In this document: in pieces, positions 10,586 to 21,980 of the stretch | How the letters are laid out: every line of letters starts with the position of its first letter | Position numbering within the stretch: position 1 is the first letter of the stretch | Assembly (NCBI GenBank): GCA_003427395.1 | Contig: BFEA01000116.1 | Span: 1,427,219-1,471,576 of the forward strand | From: Chara braunii | Lineage: Eukaryota; Streptophyta; Charophyceae; Charales; Characeae | Direction: 5' to 3' | DNA length: 44,358 nt | Position numbers and translations under genes: made by a program | Notes under the pieces: model-generated | What the model was told of the DNA's origin: nothing | Seen by the model: only the letters and a program-made list of their open reading frames with translations | Databases searched by the model: none

Positions 10586-11441
10586 GACTCGCGAGTTGAG
10601 TCACTTGGAAATTGTCTAGTTGTAACTACCAATAGAGCTTGAGAAGTAGTGGCTACTGGGCTAGCAATGTGGTTAATCCGAAGAGAGGCCTATGCTTTAA
10701 GTATACGTGATATATATATATATATTGTTTTTATGACGGTTTTATTTGTGTATCTCCATATGTGTACTTTTATTGCATTTTGATGATGTCGGATTGATGA
10801 CGTACACATCAATTGCCTTCCAAGAGGACATAGACTTTGCATGAAACCCACATCTGGCATGAGACCAGAGGTGAATGGGGTGACTCATTTCTACGGAAGG
10901 TGGTTCTTCCCGAGGGGAGTCAGTCAGCATGTATAATTTGTCCTCAGTGGAAGTGCATTCTTGAATTGTTATCCCCTCGTTCAGACTTAAGGAAGCAGTT
11001 ATCAGTCTCAAGAATGATAAGGAGACTCACGCCGAAATTATATTTCTGGTCCATTAGTGGGGTGTTGTTATCTTTCCTATGATAGGAGAGTAACTACATT
11101 ATCTGTTGAGAGAGGAGGAAGGGGCTTGTTACCTTGCCAAAACTATGATGGCCAAGTGAAACAACTACTGCTTAGTGAAAGCGGTTCTGGAGTAGCGACC
11201 TAGGTTCGTCTCACGTTAAGTAGGGCCACCGTATTTGTAAGGGCGCAAATTCGTTGTTCGTTGCCTTAATAGGTACGAATGGGGTTGTCAATTTGACCAT
11301 GATAGGGTCGGTAAGGTGCAAGCGCCGAAATCAGAGAGGTTTGCGGTGAGGCTTGATCTTTAGAGTGGGGCTCAGGAGTCAAGATGCTATCTCATGAGGA
11401 TTACACTGTCCCTCTGTATTAAATACTTCACTTAAAAATTG
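10586..11441. other. Unassigned interior of the giant-repeat element
   Basis: Moderately AT-rich DNA with a short (TA)n run at ~10711-10724. No gene, RNA or clear repeat is seen. Confidence 0.5.
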
Positions 11442-11982
11442 AAGGGGTAACAATTGTATCATGTTATTTACTCATTGCTAGTCTTATTTTTGCCTTATAG
11501 AATCTCAAATACATTGTTGAGAATTATCTTGTTATATGACTGGCAGTTGAGTTGACTTCATGTTGGTTATTTCTGAAGCATATGTGTTCTTCAGCTACAA
11601 CCCTTGTGCTTATCAGACTGTGCATTATATATATGCCATATAGGTGGATCCTCCAAACATAAATCCAAAATGCAGTACAACCCACGATAAATAACGTATA
11701 TTCACAACAATAATGCACAGTCTGATAAGCACAAGGGTTGTAGCTGAAGAACACATATGCTTCAGAAATAACCAACATGAAGTCAACTCAACTGCCAGTN
11801 ATATAACAAGATAATTCTCAACAATGTATTTGAGATTCTATAAGGCAAAAATAAGACTAGCAATGAGTAAATAACATGATACAATTGTTACCCCTTTTGT
11901 TGTGAATATACGTTATTTATCGTGGGTTGTACTGCATTTTGGATTTATGTTTGGAGGATCCACCTATATGGCATATATATAT
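11442..11982. repeat. Interlocked A-B-A'-B' inverted repeat
   Basis: Segment A (11442-11626) reappears reverse-complemented as A' (11711-11896). Segment B (11627-11710) reappears reverse-complemented as B' (11897-11982). The order is A-B-A'-B', not the B'-A' of an ordinary palindrome. A single n at 11800 lies inside A' and stands for a C by comparison with A. The arms are nearly identical, so the structure is recent or is a misassembly at a contig join. Confidence 0.85.
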
Positions 11983-12250
11983 ATTCTATCCTTGATAGTA
12001 GAAGTGATATTTGGCTAGTGCCTGAGTTATGATATGAGGGCCTTATAAGTAAATATTTGTGTTTTATTTCAGGTGGATATTTGTTTAAAGGACTCTCTTC
12101 GGTATCGTCGTTTGTTTTGAATAGGTTCTTATGTGCGCTTTCTTTATGAGTGTTGGGGTAATTTAGTGGGACATACTCTACATTAGTTTTCGTTGCGTAA
12201 CTTCTTTCGAGTCTCGGCCCTAAGACCCTTCGTTGTTTGTTCAACAAGTG

Positions 12251-13330
12251 ATGGGGTCGAGGGAGCTCGAGATGGAAGGCTCTCAAAAGAAGATTGGGGT
12301 CGAGGAACTCGCCTCTCTGCTGGGTCTGCGAGATTGGGAGCGAGACAACCTACCCAAGGTTGAGATCGACTTCTTTAAGGGTTATCATGTTTTTGATTTT
12401 CTTAATAAGTTTGGGCAGATAACGGCTCACTGTGGATGGGATGAGGAGCAAATGCTAAAGGAGGTTATAAAGTATATCCATATAGGCTTGAAGGGGGAAG
12501 TCAGTGGGTTGATTAGAAGAGCAGGGTCATCATGGAGGAAGTTTTATAATGACATGTGGGATAAATACCGGATAGGTGAGGAACAACTAACCTAAGATGA
12601 GCTTGAGAAGATAGATCGGTATAATTATGTGTCGATGGGGCACTTCCTGGCGGAGTATGAGCGCGCTTCCCGCAAGGTTTGGGCGTTGTCGGAATATGAC
12701 ATGCTTTGTCTTCCTCACGAACTTTGCGGATGCAGAGCAGCGAGATTTGATTCGTGGGACAGGAGGAAGACTCATATGGGATAAAATATGATAAAACTTT
12801 GTGGAGGGGGATTTCGATCAGTACCTCTGTCATACTCTGCGGGAAGCGAGAAAAAAGAAGGAAGCGTAAAGTTATGAGAAGAACGAGTATGGAAAAATGC
12901 CAAATGACCTTATAGCAGACACCTCTGATGGTATAAAAGGTGGATTTTAGAAGGACGCTAAGGTCGTCAAGCGAAATCATAGATGGAATAAAGAGGAGAA
13001 AAATTAGTCATATGCTGAGAGAAAGGAAGTGCAGGCTGAAGTGAGGAATGTTGCAACTCATATATGTGAGAGGACGATTGATGCCCTAAATGGGAAGGGA
13101 ACAAAGGAGCGAAAGGTTCATGAATAAGTCGGTATGGCTCTACCGCGCGCTGTATCTGATCCTAAAAAGGGGTGTGACGACAAGGATGCATTGTCAACCG
13201 CAAGTTGGAAAGGGCGGAAGAATAGCAGGCGGGGAGAGCAGCGGTCAAGGATAGTATGTGCTTGTTGTGGAAAGACTGGTCATACCCCTTGCAGATGTAA
13301 GATGGCGAAGAAAGGAGTTGAAGGGTGAGA
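12251..13330 (+). pseudogene. Decayed LTR-retrotransposon gag with CCHC knuckle
   Basis: The frame starts at an ATG at 12251 and first stops at 12595. Similar coding sense resumes in pieces to 13330 with several in-frame stops and at least one shift. The N-terminal part reads like a capsid-type segment (PKVEIDFFKGYHVFDFLNKF, then LIRRAGSSWRKFYNDMWDKY). A CCHC zinc knuckle, C-X2-C-X4-H-X4-C (CACCGKTGHTPCRC, 13257-13298), follows a basic stretch, as in nucleocapsid. Gag would package element RNA in cytoplasmic particles; this copy cannot make an intact protein. It lies in plus orientation between the two giant repeats, supporting a retrotransposon reading of them. Confidence 0.65.
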
Positions 13331-14469
13331 GTGTTGTGCTTTAGGAAAGGGCTTGGTTTCTCCCAGTAACTATCACCAATTTACTTATCTCGTCCACAAC
13401 AAGAAAGCGATAGAATGGTATTAGCAGTCTTGAACGACTTATAAATAAACCCTCAGAAGGCTATGATGGTGCAGAAGACCCAATTGCTAGACTAATAGGC
13501 GATCATCTCCTTATATTGCTTTTAAGTTGTCTCCAAGTTTTATGAGACATACATTTCATCTTGTATATATTCCTGATTTCGGGTGCGAATTCTTGCTTTT
13601 TGGGATTGTGCGTACGTTTTGGGTTCAACTATCCACTCTCTAAGCTGATTTAGGTTTGGTTGACTGCAAGTGGAGGTCTTGTAAGGTTCGATTGTCTGTA
13701 CGCTGACGTCCTTTCATCTCTGCGATAACGTTTGGGATCATTTTGTGTACATCAGTCTTTTGTGACTTATAGGGTATGTTATACAGGGTCTTTTGTTTAT
13801 GATTGGGACCTGGATTTGTGGTGATTTGAGGCTCATGAGGATTTGAGACTCGAGATAATCCGATTTTCTTCTGAGAACCATCTTGATATGGGTTTTAATT
13901 CCCCGGGGGTGCAGAATCGTGCGCGTTCTGGTTGTCATTAACATTCTCGCCATTGTGTGGTTTTCTCGTGTTTGACATATGAGAAAAAAAATGTTAACAG
14001 AGTGAAAGAAAGGAGTGGCAAAATGGCAATAAAGAGTATCTGAACCAAAGAGGGTTCGATTTAGTGAAGAAAGCGTGATTATCAGTGAAAGATTTATGGG
14101 AGATATAAAGAATCCAGAAAGTCATATTAAACCACCGCTCCCCCCCGCAGCCTAAAGTAGGGGGGACCGGTAGGGCGAATTTTGGAACAGGCGGCTGACC
14201 TACCGGTAGCAGGGACTGCCACGACCTGTGGAGGGGTCTGAAACGCGCCAGTATGCACAGCGCCCGTAAAAAAAGGAAGTTTTTTTTTTTTTTTTTTTTT
14301 TTTTGGAGAAAAAAAAAAAAAAAAAAAAAAGGAGAAAGAAATGCTTCTAAAAAAAAGAAGCATTTCGAAGTGGCGGCCCGCTGTTTCAGCAACGTATGGC
14401 CACTTTCCAAGTTGGGGCCAGTCAGTTCAAAAACCGACAACGAGCACAAAATAAAAAAAATATGCCCAT
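13331..14469. other. Unassigned; homopolymer junction
   Basis: No protease or RT motif follows the gag remnant. 14281-14304 is poly-T and 14308-14330 is poly-A, separated by GGAG, so the junction could fold as a long A/T hairpin. GTCCCTGCTACCGGTAGGTC (minus strand, ~14195-14214) contains a short palindrome. No gene is seen. Confidence 0.5.
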
Positions 14470-14752
14470 GCATCTTTCCGTTTTCTACCAAAAGATTCAG
14501 GGCTTCGCTGCACTACTCTCCAAATGTGCAAAACGAGAGTGAATCTTCCGCAAGAATATGGAGAGATACACGACCATGATTTTTGGTTTTAGTGCATGTC
14601 CAGAGTGGTGCAGCGAGGCTCTTTCGTCGTCTGACATACCGCCGTGGCTGCGGGTGCCACAGCGTTTCGGGCCTCCACATGCACAGCAGACAAACCCCAT
14701 GCCGGTGTATCTTCCCATGTTCTAGTGGAAGATTCACTCTCGTTTTGCCCAT
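14470..14752. repeat. Three copies of the dispersed ATCTTCC/GGAAGAT motif
   Basis: Plus-strand copy at 14705-14752 has perfect 7 bp arms (ATCTTCC, CATGTTCTAGT, GGAAGAT) followed by TCACTCTCGTTTTGCCCAT. A minus-strand copy at 14523-14573 shares GGAAGATTCACTCTCGTTTT. A weaker plus copy lies at 14470-14500. The first two form an inverted pair around ~130 bp. Confidence 0.75.
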
Positions 14753-14796
14753 GCCGAAAGTAGGCCACGGGATTATTCGCTTTTGTTTTGTTTAGT

Positions 14797-14906
14797 TTTT
14801 TTTTTTTTTTTTTTTTTTCGCTCTTGTTTTGGACAGGAGGGGTTCGTGGAGCGAAACCCGCACCGTTTCACGGTGGTACCCCGTCAGTCCTGGACCCAGG
14901 TAGGCC
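14797..14906 (-). repeat. Oligo(A)-tailed repeat with hairpin
   Basis: On the minus strand the hairpin CACCGT-GAA-ACGGTG (14861-14875) and CCACGAACCCCTCCTGTCC precede an A tract (about 14797-14818). The CCACGAACCC...CCTG core and the A tail match the repeats at 41108-41341, suggesting one SINE-like family. Confidence 0.45.
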
Positions 14907-15350
14907 GAGTTTTAAAATTGAAATCGTGAACTCCTTTTCCTCTTTTTTTTTTTTTTTTCCCCTTTGCCCTTGTGGAATTCGTCGCCGACCCCCCTCAATT
15001 TTCGTCCCTAACTCACCGGGAAGTCGACTTTAGGCAATGAGGGGGAGTGGTGGTTTAAGAGAGAGGCTATGCCCGAGGGCGGCTTAAGTGGTTAATGGTC
15101 TCATTTGGGCTCATCTTCAAGTGGAAGATATTTTTAAAAGGTTATATGAACATTCCATCCATGAGTGAGAGGATGGTTGAGAGATTTTATGGTTTATTCT
15201 CGTTCAAGAAGGAAGAGGTCTTAATGAATCTTATGGAATGCTCATCCTTGAGTGGGAGGATGGTTTGATAATATTTTTTATGGTATAAGAGTTTTATCCT
15301 CCGCCAGAATCGGCAACTCCATTCTGATGGTTTTCAACTGTCGGTGGGGG

Positions 15351-15690
15351 CATCATCTGCGGCAGGGAAACCCGCCAGGTTCAGGGACCCCTCATGTTCG
15401 ACCTTTTGGGAAACCCGCCAGGTTCAGGTGGTTTTGTGTGCGACAGAGGGTGAGGAAAGAACCGCCTGAATCGACATCCCCGCTTGTTCAGTCGCATGAT
15501 AATCAGTGAAGGTGTCATCTGCGGCAGGGAAACCCGCCGGATTCAGGGACCCTTCATTTAGTTTGTTATGGGCTGCAAACGGTCTAGTTCGCGGCAGTGA
15601 TTTCCATGATTGAGAAGACTAAATCGACTATTAGCCGGTAGGAGCATCATTTGCGGCGTGGGAAACCCACCTGATTTTGGGACCCTCCAA
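15351..15690 (+). repeat. Repeated ATCTGCGGCAGGGAAACCC module
   Basis: Three copies (15351-15390, 15513-15550, 15648-15690) of CATCATCTGCGGCAGGGAAA followed by CCCGCC(A/G)G(G)TTCAGGGACCC, plus a half copy at 15408-15428. GGGAAACCC allows a small hairpin. Further upstream, GAGTGGGAGGATGGTT-type repeats occur twice (15160-15290). Function unknown. Confidence 0.75.
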
Positions 15691-16632
15691 TCGACTTTAG
15701 TTTTGGTTGAAAGTGGCGTTGTCAATAAGTGTCGAATTTTGAGAAGTAAAAACATTGAGTTTTACTTTGGAGAAAATTATGTGAACTTGCTCACCGAGCA
15801 AAGCTTGAGGATGGAATTAACAGAGTGTGTAACGAAAGTGAAAGACCCTACAAATAAAAGTAGGATTCCATGGGAAAACGGTGTGGATTTTATTTATTTT
15901 TGAAAGCTTAACGAGTACCCCTGCCCACCCGTTCTACGAGTGACTGAAATGAGTGACTTACATGTGTTAATAAGGACCATGAGAATGGGCTTAATGGGGC
16001 CCAACCCATAAGATACATCTGTGGCACGCACAACAAGCTCAATCAGCCTAGCCTTTCAGCTAGAAGTGATAATTCCCACAGTGGGGTGATCTTTTGAGGA
16101 AGAACTTAAAAGGGGTGTATACATGAGTCGAGTCTAAATGAGAAGGTTGAATAAGGGTTAAGATTTTGAATCCTAAACTACTACCGAGCTTAAGTTTTGG
16201 CTGGTGGTAAAATGATCTGAGTGCCCAACGCGATTAAATATCGTTCAAAGGGACCGAGGATTGTGTAATTTTGAGTTTGTCCATTTGATGGTTTCCTGTC
16301 TGTGATTATAGCTAAAGGAAAGTGGCTTTATCCACTTCGTTGAATTAGTGATTGGAACATCTCAAGGCAGAGCCGACTATTTGGCTATTGTAGATCCCTA
16401 GTCTAAGTTAGGAGTTGAATGATATCTTAACGTTTGGTTGTTTGCCTAATTGTTCTGAGGATTTAAGGCTTGGAGTTGATATATCTTAATGACCATGTTA
16501 ATTGAGTCGGCTCGATTAGAAGCTGTCGTATACTTTTCTTTGAGGGCATGTTTAAACAGTATTTGGACTAGACGCTCGATGCGACGGGGATGTCGCTTAA
16601 TAGGGTCCGGAAATGTTGTTGTACCAAATAAC
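15691..16632. other. Unassigned sequence before the right giant repeat
   Basis: No gene is seen; short open frames look random. A polypurine tract would be expected just before 16633 if the giant repeat is a 3' LTR, but the sequence there (ACCAAATAAC) is not one. Confidence 0.5.
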
Positions 16633-16951
16633 CTTACAAGGGTATTTGGCGTGTTTTTTGCAAGCCGCGCCGGCGAGAGGCTTCATCCGTAGTTAACGTC
16701 GCGCATGTGGGAAGGAATTAGAGTTCTTGTACGAGTAAGCGCACGCGCGACGCGTTGACAGTGAGGCGTCGCCCTGCGAAGCCTAGGGGTGTGCGGCTTC
16801 AAAGTCGGCGGCAGCAACCGTCTTTTGTTTATTCTTTGTTTTCCCCGGTTTATCTTTATTTTTTTCAAAAAAAATTATAAATTATTATTGTCTTTATTTT
16901 TATCTTTACCTTTGGTCGGAGATCAGTTCTGAGACCCGCGGTGAAACCCGG

Positions 16952-17012
16952 CGGGCTTAGCGCAGCTGGTGTACCTGCGAACTGTTGTAATGCAGGTTTA
17001 AGTTTGGGCTCC
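16952..17012 (+). other. tRNA-like patch in the right giant repeat
   Basis: Counterpart of 2096-2152, with CTTAGCGCAGCTGGTGTACC and GCAGGTTTAAGTTTGG. Here CCTGC and GCAGG form a clean 5 bp stem, but the loop is 13 nt rather than 7, so a functional tRNA is unlikely. Confidence 0.35.
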
Positions 17013-17929
17013 GCTGGTGGGGGTGATACGACGCGAGGGAAATACTACTACTTTTTATTTTTATTTTTACTTGTTTCCCGAGGTGGAGCCTGGGCTTTGC
17101 CCCTGCCATTAGGTCTAACTAAGGTGCAAGAGTCCGTGGCCAGTCCAGTCCAAGCGAAAGACATTGTCCGACGGGGAGGTGGCATGCCCGCAGGGCACTG
17201 TCCGCCCACCCACGACCGACTGTGAGAGGTTTGAGTGTGAGCATGCCCTTTGGGACTCAAAAGAGGAGAACGGACGGGCTAAGGCATGAATCAGGGGCGT
17301 TGTGGTAAAGGCAACAGTGGTACTCCTGAGTGAATCGTGCGTCGGACGGGGTATAGGGGCGAAAGACCTTCGAGCCACCCAGTAGCAGGTCACCCTGGAC
17401 TCTAGGGTGGCCGGGACTGTTGAACCACTGGCTGGCCATCATGGAAACGGACGCTGCGCAATTGGACGTTGTCGGGAAAAAGCAACACTGATCGGAAGAG
17501 CGAGCGGACAAACAGGGAGATGAGGCAGCGAAAGTGGAATGATTGGGGACTGTCGGGCAGCAAGGACTGTTCATTGCGACTACTTAAGGCGCTGTGCTAA
17601 CGGCAGCGGAGCAACAAGCAAGAGACTAGACTGAGGGGAAAGACGGTCAGGGTAAACAACTGCGCGAAGAGAATGAATCCAGATGCGAAATCACGCCGGA
17701 TGCATGCGGAGTATGGAAGAAGTGGCTATGGCGGGAGCTAGAACTGATTATCACACCGGATACTCGACAAATTTGGGCAAGGAAAAGTAGTAGATGGGGG
17801 GTTTCTGGTGGGGCGAATCTACAGGAAACGTTAGATTGGCGAAAGGATTAGTGTAAAGAGAGATTAGTAAAGTAGAGGGTGCGCGGAGATGGCGAAGGAC
17901 GAGGAGGAAATGAGGAAGACATTCTTAAT

Positions 17930-18440
17930 CTCGCCCGTTTCTTGATGAAAACGGGCGAGGGAGGATTCGAACTGGGGGTTTTCGGCTTTAGCGACCCTGA
18001 TTCCAAAATGAGAAATAGCAGAAAGTCGGTAGAATAAACGTTAGTAAGGGAAAGAGGAGCGAAGAGATCTCGAGGAGAACGGGCATGGTAGGAGGGGGGA
18101 CTAATATCTTCCTCGATTCTTTATAGAATCGGGCGGGGTAAAGTGTAAAGAGGAGGTTTTTGGATTACGACAAGCATGATAGCACCGACAGATTCCACGT
18201 TTGGGCATCGCTTTGGCAGTCAGGTGGTTAAGAGCTCCGAGGGTAAATAAGTGGGATGTATCTTTTCTTGTTCCAGTGGAAGATTCATTCTCATTTTGCA
18301 CTAGCGAACACACTCATAGGATCCTGAGCTAGAGTGACGGACTCGGCGGTGCAAGGTGTGGGGCTATGCGAGGAAGAGGCTGTAAAAAGGGAAGTGAGCT
18401 TACCCACGTTGTGGGGGAAGGTTCACTCTCAATTTACACA
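17930..18440 (+). repeat. Hairpins and dispersed motifs, right giant repeat
   Basis: Includes an 11 bp stem CTCGCCCGTTT with AAACGGGCGAG (17930-17959), degraded in the left copy. Also GATTCT-TTAT-AGAATC (18115-18130), the dispersed motif (18258-18300) and its weaker relative (18409-18440). Confidence 0.7.
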
Positions 18441-20189
18441 TTCGGTGAATCGCGAGATAAGGCCGTTCATCTGTAGGGCATTCAACTCCCAGTTGTGGTC
18501 TGTACGATCTGGAGGTTTGTTTTCAGAGCTCGCGTGATTGTGCCCGCTGTCGTAACTAAGCCTATAGATCGAACATCTTTCAGGCCGTCGATTGAGTTCG
18601 CATGTCCAAAGCTGTGCCCGACGACAAAATTGCTTCGATCAGAAGAGGCCGAGCTCGCCGCCGTATGTTGCGCCTACCCGACCTCGGCCGAAGATCCACT
18701 TTGAACTTGTTGAAGAAGGTGAACTCTCTCCACCTGCTCTCACGCGTGACTTGAAGGTAGCAAGAGGTCAGTTTCACGGAGCAAGAGGTGATAGGAGCTG
18801 CGCGTGAATGGGATAGCTAAAAGCAGAGGAGAGTGGAAACAGGCATTGGTAGAAAATGACCGAGATTGGGTGGGAGACAAAGAAATAAAGTAGGGACGTG
18901 GGAGAGAAAGAAGGATGAGGAAAAGGAGAGCTTTGACAAAAGAGGAGGAGATGGGATCGAAGCACGTACCTACGTCTCGTGAAGGCTAGCATAAGAAGGA
19001 TCTACAGTTGTTTTTTGGTTGATGTTGGTCAACGCTCGGACGGTGTACGGTTGCTGTAATAGCGGGTTGTTATTGCAACTGTGGGACATCAGATCTGTTT
19101 CGGTACGGGGCATACGACGCTGTTGCAGCTAGCCGTCGCTGACTGAAGATTTGACTGAGGCCAAGAGGGGGCAGTTGTTGTTGAATGTGTCACAAGGTGA
19201 AGAGTTGCTGAGGTTGGCATTGCTGACAAGGCTGAGCATCCAGGTGCAAGAGTTGTGTATTGGTTGAGAGACCAGTCAGGCAGGAGTTGTTACTACCCCG
19301 CGCTGCTCGTTGTTTTTAAACTATGGTAGACTGCTGCGACCACTTTGGGGTGCCGTTGCAAGGGCCGCTGCTAACTAAGTCGTTTCGTGAGGGCAGGTTT
19401 GTAGCCAAATATCGTTGCTGCTATATCACGGGCTCATGTAATTTTGTATTGCTGCTCCTGCTAACTGCTGCTAGTTCCTTGAGAAGCAAACGTATAGTTG
19501 TTGCAGGGTAACGACATCTCATTTGGAGTAGGGGTTGACGGTCTGAAGGCTACATTCGAGATTTCGACAAGAGGGGTCTTTACTGTGATTCGAAGGGGCG
19601 TTAGAGAGGCAGAAGCTGGTGAGTTGACTTTAGTCTTGGCCAAGCTGTTGAGCATTTTAGCCCATTGCGGGGTCCTCAGGCGCATGAAGATATCAAGGCC
19701 CTCTCCTGCGAGTTGGGTCAATCCCTCTCTTGTATCTCGAGAGTCTAAAAACCTTCTTTCTGCCCTTCGTACTCCAAGTCTACTTTGAGGTTACGAAAGG
19801 AAGGCAACAGGCGGGATTGCAACCAGTAGGACCGCAGCAAAACTATGTGGGGAGTCAGCCCACCGATTGTGGGAGCTCTGTCAGAACTGAGGTCGAGTTC
19901 TGGAGGCAGGTAACTGAGAGGTAACGGTTCCATCCTCCTTTTATAAACCCAGTTAGAACCCGTATTCGTACTCCTTGCTATGTTTGACTGAGTGTATTGC
20001 GTGCACCCTTACTTTGATTTTTAGTTTGACTTTCAGGACTTAAACCAGACTCAAGTAAAGGAATGCATGTGTAATGCCAGTTTCAGTTTTGTTGTTTGAT
20101 TGAAAGCAGATTGTGGAAAGGGATTGCATCTGGGGGGAAGGATGGGAGGAAGGCTGTATTGCTTGTGCTTGGCTGGGTCAACCAAAGGC

Positions 20190-20500
20190 TGGGAAAGTCT
20201 CCATAAGTTTGGGGAGACTAAGTGCTTTGTTTATTTTCGAGTCGCCTGGAGGACCTGACACGTTCCATAAGTTTGGGTGGTCTGGTTGCTCTGACTTGCG
20301 AGGGTTGTCTGTGGTCGACTTTTTAGGGACCAAGCATTGTCCCATAAGATTGTCCATAAGTTTCGGTGGTTTTGGTCCAATGCCATGCACATGCTGGAAC
20401 CAAAAGGTTATAATTTGGCTATATTTTACTACTACTTTACCTATGAACAGGCTAGTCAAACATTGTCCCGTAAGTTTGGGTGGTCTGACTATAGAGTATC
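20190..20500 (+). repeat. Conserved-loop stem-loop array, right copy
   Basis: H1 inner stem GTCTCC/GGAGAC is kept. H2 is GGACC with GGTCT (one G-U pair). A hybrid hairpin GGACCAA (20327-20333) with TTGGTCC (20372-20378) joins the left arm of H3 to the right arm of H5 after a deletion and still pairs. H6 keeps the pairing with one mismatch. H7 is lost to an insertion. Confidence 0.8.
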
Positions 20501-20727
20501 ACAACTGAAGAGAGTATTAATTAAGAACAAATTTGTGGTAAGAAGGGGCAGGCTGAACCTCGAGCTAAGATGATCGGTTCAGTCATATGCTACCTTAAAA
20601 GATGAAGTGCAGATAATTATATATAACTTGGATACTTAAACAATTCAGGTCGACTAGGTTGGCTAACCTTGTCATGTGCCCAAGGAAGAGAGAAGTAGGT
20701 GTGCCCTCTGTTTGTGTATACTCAATG

Positions 20728-21168
20728 GCTGAGCTCTACGTTGCCACTTGTACGCACCTTCGTACGAGTACGGATTCGTACTCTTGTACTCGTACGCTAC
20801 TCGTACGCTAGGGGCCCCGTNNNNNNNNNNNNNNNNNNNNNNNNNNNNNNNNNNNNNNNNNNNNNNNNNNNNNNNNNNNNNNNNNNNNNNNNNNNNNNNN
20901 NNNNNNNNNNNNNNNNNNNNNNNNNNNNNNNNNNNNNNNNNNNNNNNNNNNNNNNNNNNNNNNNNNNNNNNNNNNNNNNNNNNNNNNNNNNNNNNNNNNN
21001 NNNNNNNNNNNNNNNNNNNNNNNNNNNNNNNNNNNNNNNNNNNNNNNNNNNNNGGGGGCGTACAAGACGTAGAGGTTCCCGTACAGGTTCCCGTACAAAT
21101 CCCGTACAGAAATAACCTGTACGTTTCGTACAGGAAGCCCCCGTACGTGTACTCCATGCATATGCTTG
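20728..21168. repeat. GTAC-rich insertion with assembly gap
   Basis: Relative to the left giant repeat, extra sequence is present around 233 N (20821-21053). Both flanks are packed with GTAC-centred words (CGTACGAGTACG, TTGTACTCGTACG, TTCCCGTACAGG, CCTGTACG), many self-complementary. The gap probably marks a longer array that could not be assembled. Confidence 0.7.
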
Positions 21169-21980
21169 GGTGGTCTAGCTTTACGCCTTAAGTAAGTTGG
21201 GTATAAAGGATAAATCATTTGAAGACGACGAACTATTGTTTGATCAGGTTCACTTGGGGCTGGTGAGAGTACCTGCCATTGTGGTTTGGCCTTGCATATG
21301 GATGAGTGAGATTACTACTTAGTCTGATTTTCAGTTTGTCAAGTAGTTGTTTTAGATGCTCGCCACGTGCTAGAGCTATAGGAGTTAGTTTCAATTCCTG
21401 CACTTTTTGGGCGAAGTTTTTTTTACTTAAATCAATTCTCACATTTTATGGGATCATTTGTTATACTTGGCTTTGTATAAACGTTGATAAGTTAGACAAA
21501 ATTTGACTTTGGAAAGTTAAAGATTATTTTTGTTTTAATATTTGGGCTGATATAAATTATGGAAAGACACTTTTCCTAGGGGAAGCGTTGCAAAAGTTTC
21601 TTAGTTTAAAGGAGGTAGATTTTTTACAGGTGGCGATTCTGGCAATCCACTCTGCATAGGGGAGATTTTATCAGGATCTACCTTTCTTTGGGCACTGGCT
21701 TAGAGGTTGACTTAGACTTAGTTATAAGGAGGATTTTGAGTGCGAGCGTGACATGGGGATTTATTCTCCGTACACTTAAAGTTTAGTTTGAGAATTGACC
21801 CATCTTGTGCTACAGGTCCTTCGTTGATTGAGTCTATTCAGGATTGGATTAAGATTCAACTTGATCCCACAAGGATCATCTACTGTTATCAGTGATAAGA
21901 GGTCGGTTGGTTGATCGGGACTTGCCAGCTCACGACACAACTTTGCGTATATCTGTACCTCAACTTGATGCCTTTGTCCT

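Larger units (their letters stand above)
1777..21980 (+). mobile_element. Candidate giant-LTR, pol-less (LARD-like) retrotransposon
   Basis: Two direct copies of a ~5.3 kb sequence flank a ~9.6 kb middle that contains a decayed plus-strand gag with a CCHC zinc knuckle. I find no recognisable protease, RT or integrase in the middle. LARDs are known as non-autonomous elements with multi-kb LTRs and little or no coding sequence, so that is the best fit. Against it: I cannot define TG...CA ends, target duplications, a primer-binding site right after 7043 or a polypurine tract before 16633. A simple segmental duplication therefore remains possible. Confidence 0.45.
16633..21980 (+). repeat. Giant direct repeat, right copy
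   Basis: Collinear with 1777-7043 with scattered substitutions. Differences: the hairpin array has lost H4 by a deletion joining H3 to H5. A ~440 bp GTAC-rich insertion with an N gap (20728-21168) replaces most of H7. Part of the ~115 bp repeats is missing. It contains its own tRNA-like patch and dispersed motifs. No convincing protein is encoded. Confidence 0.9.
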
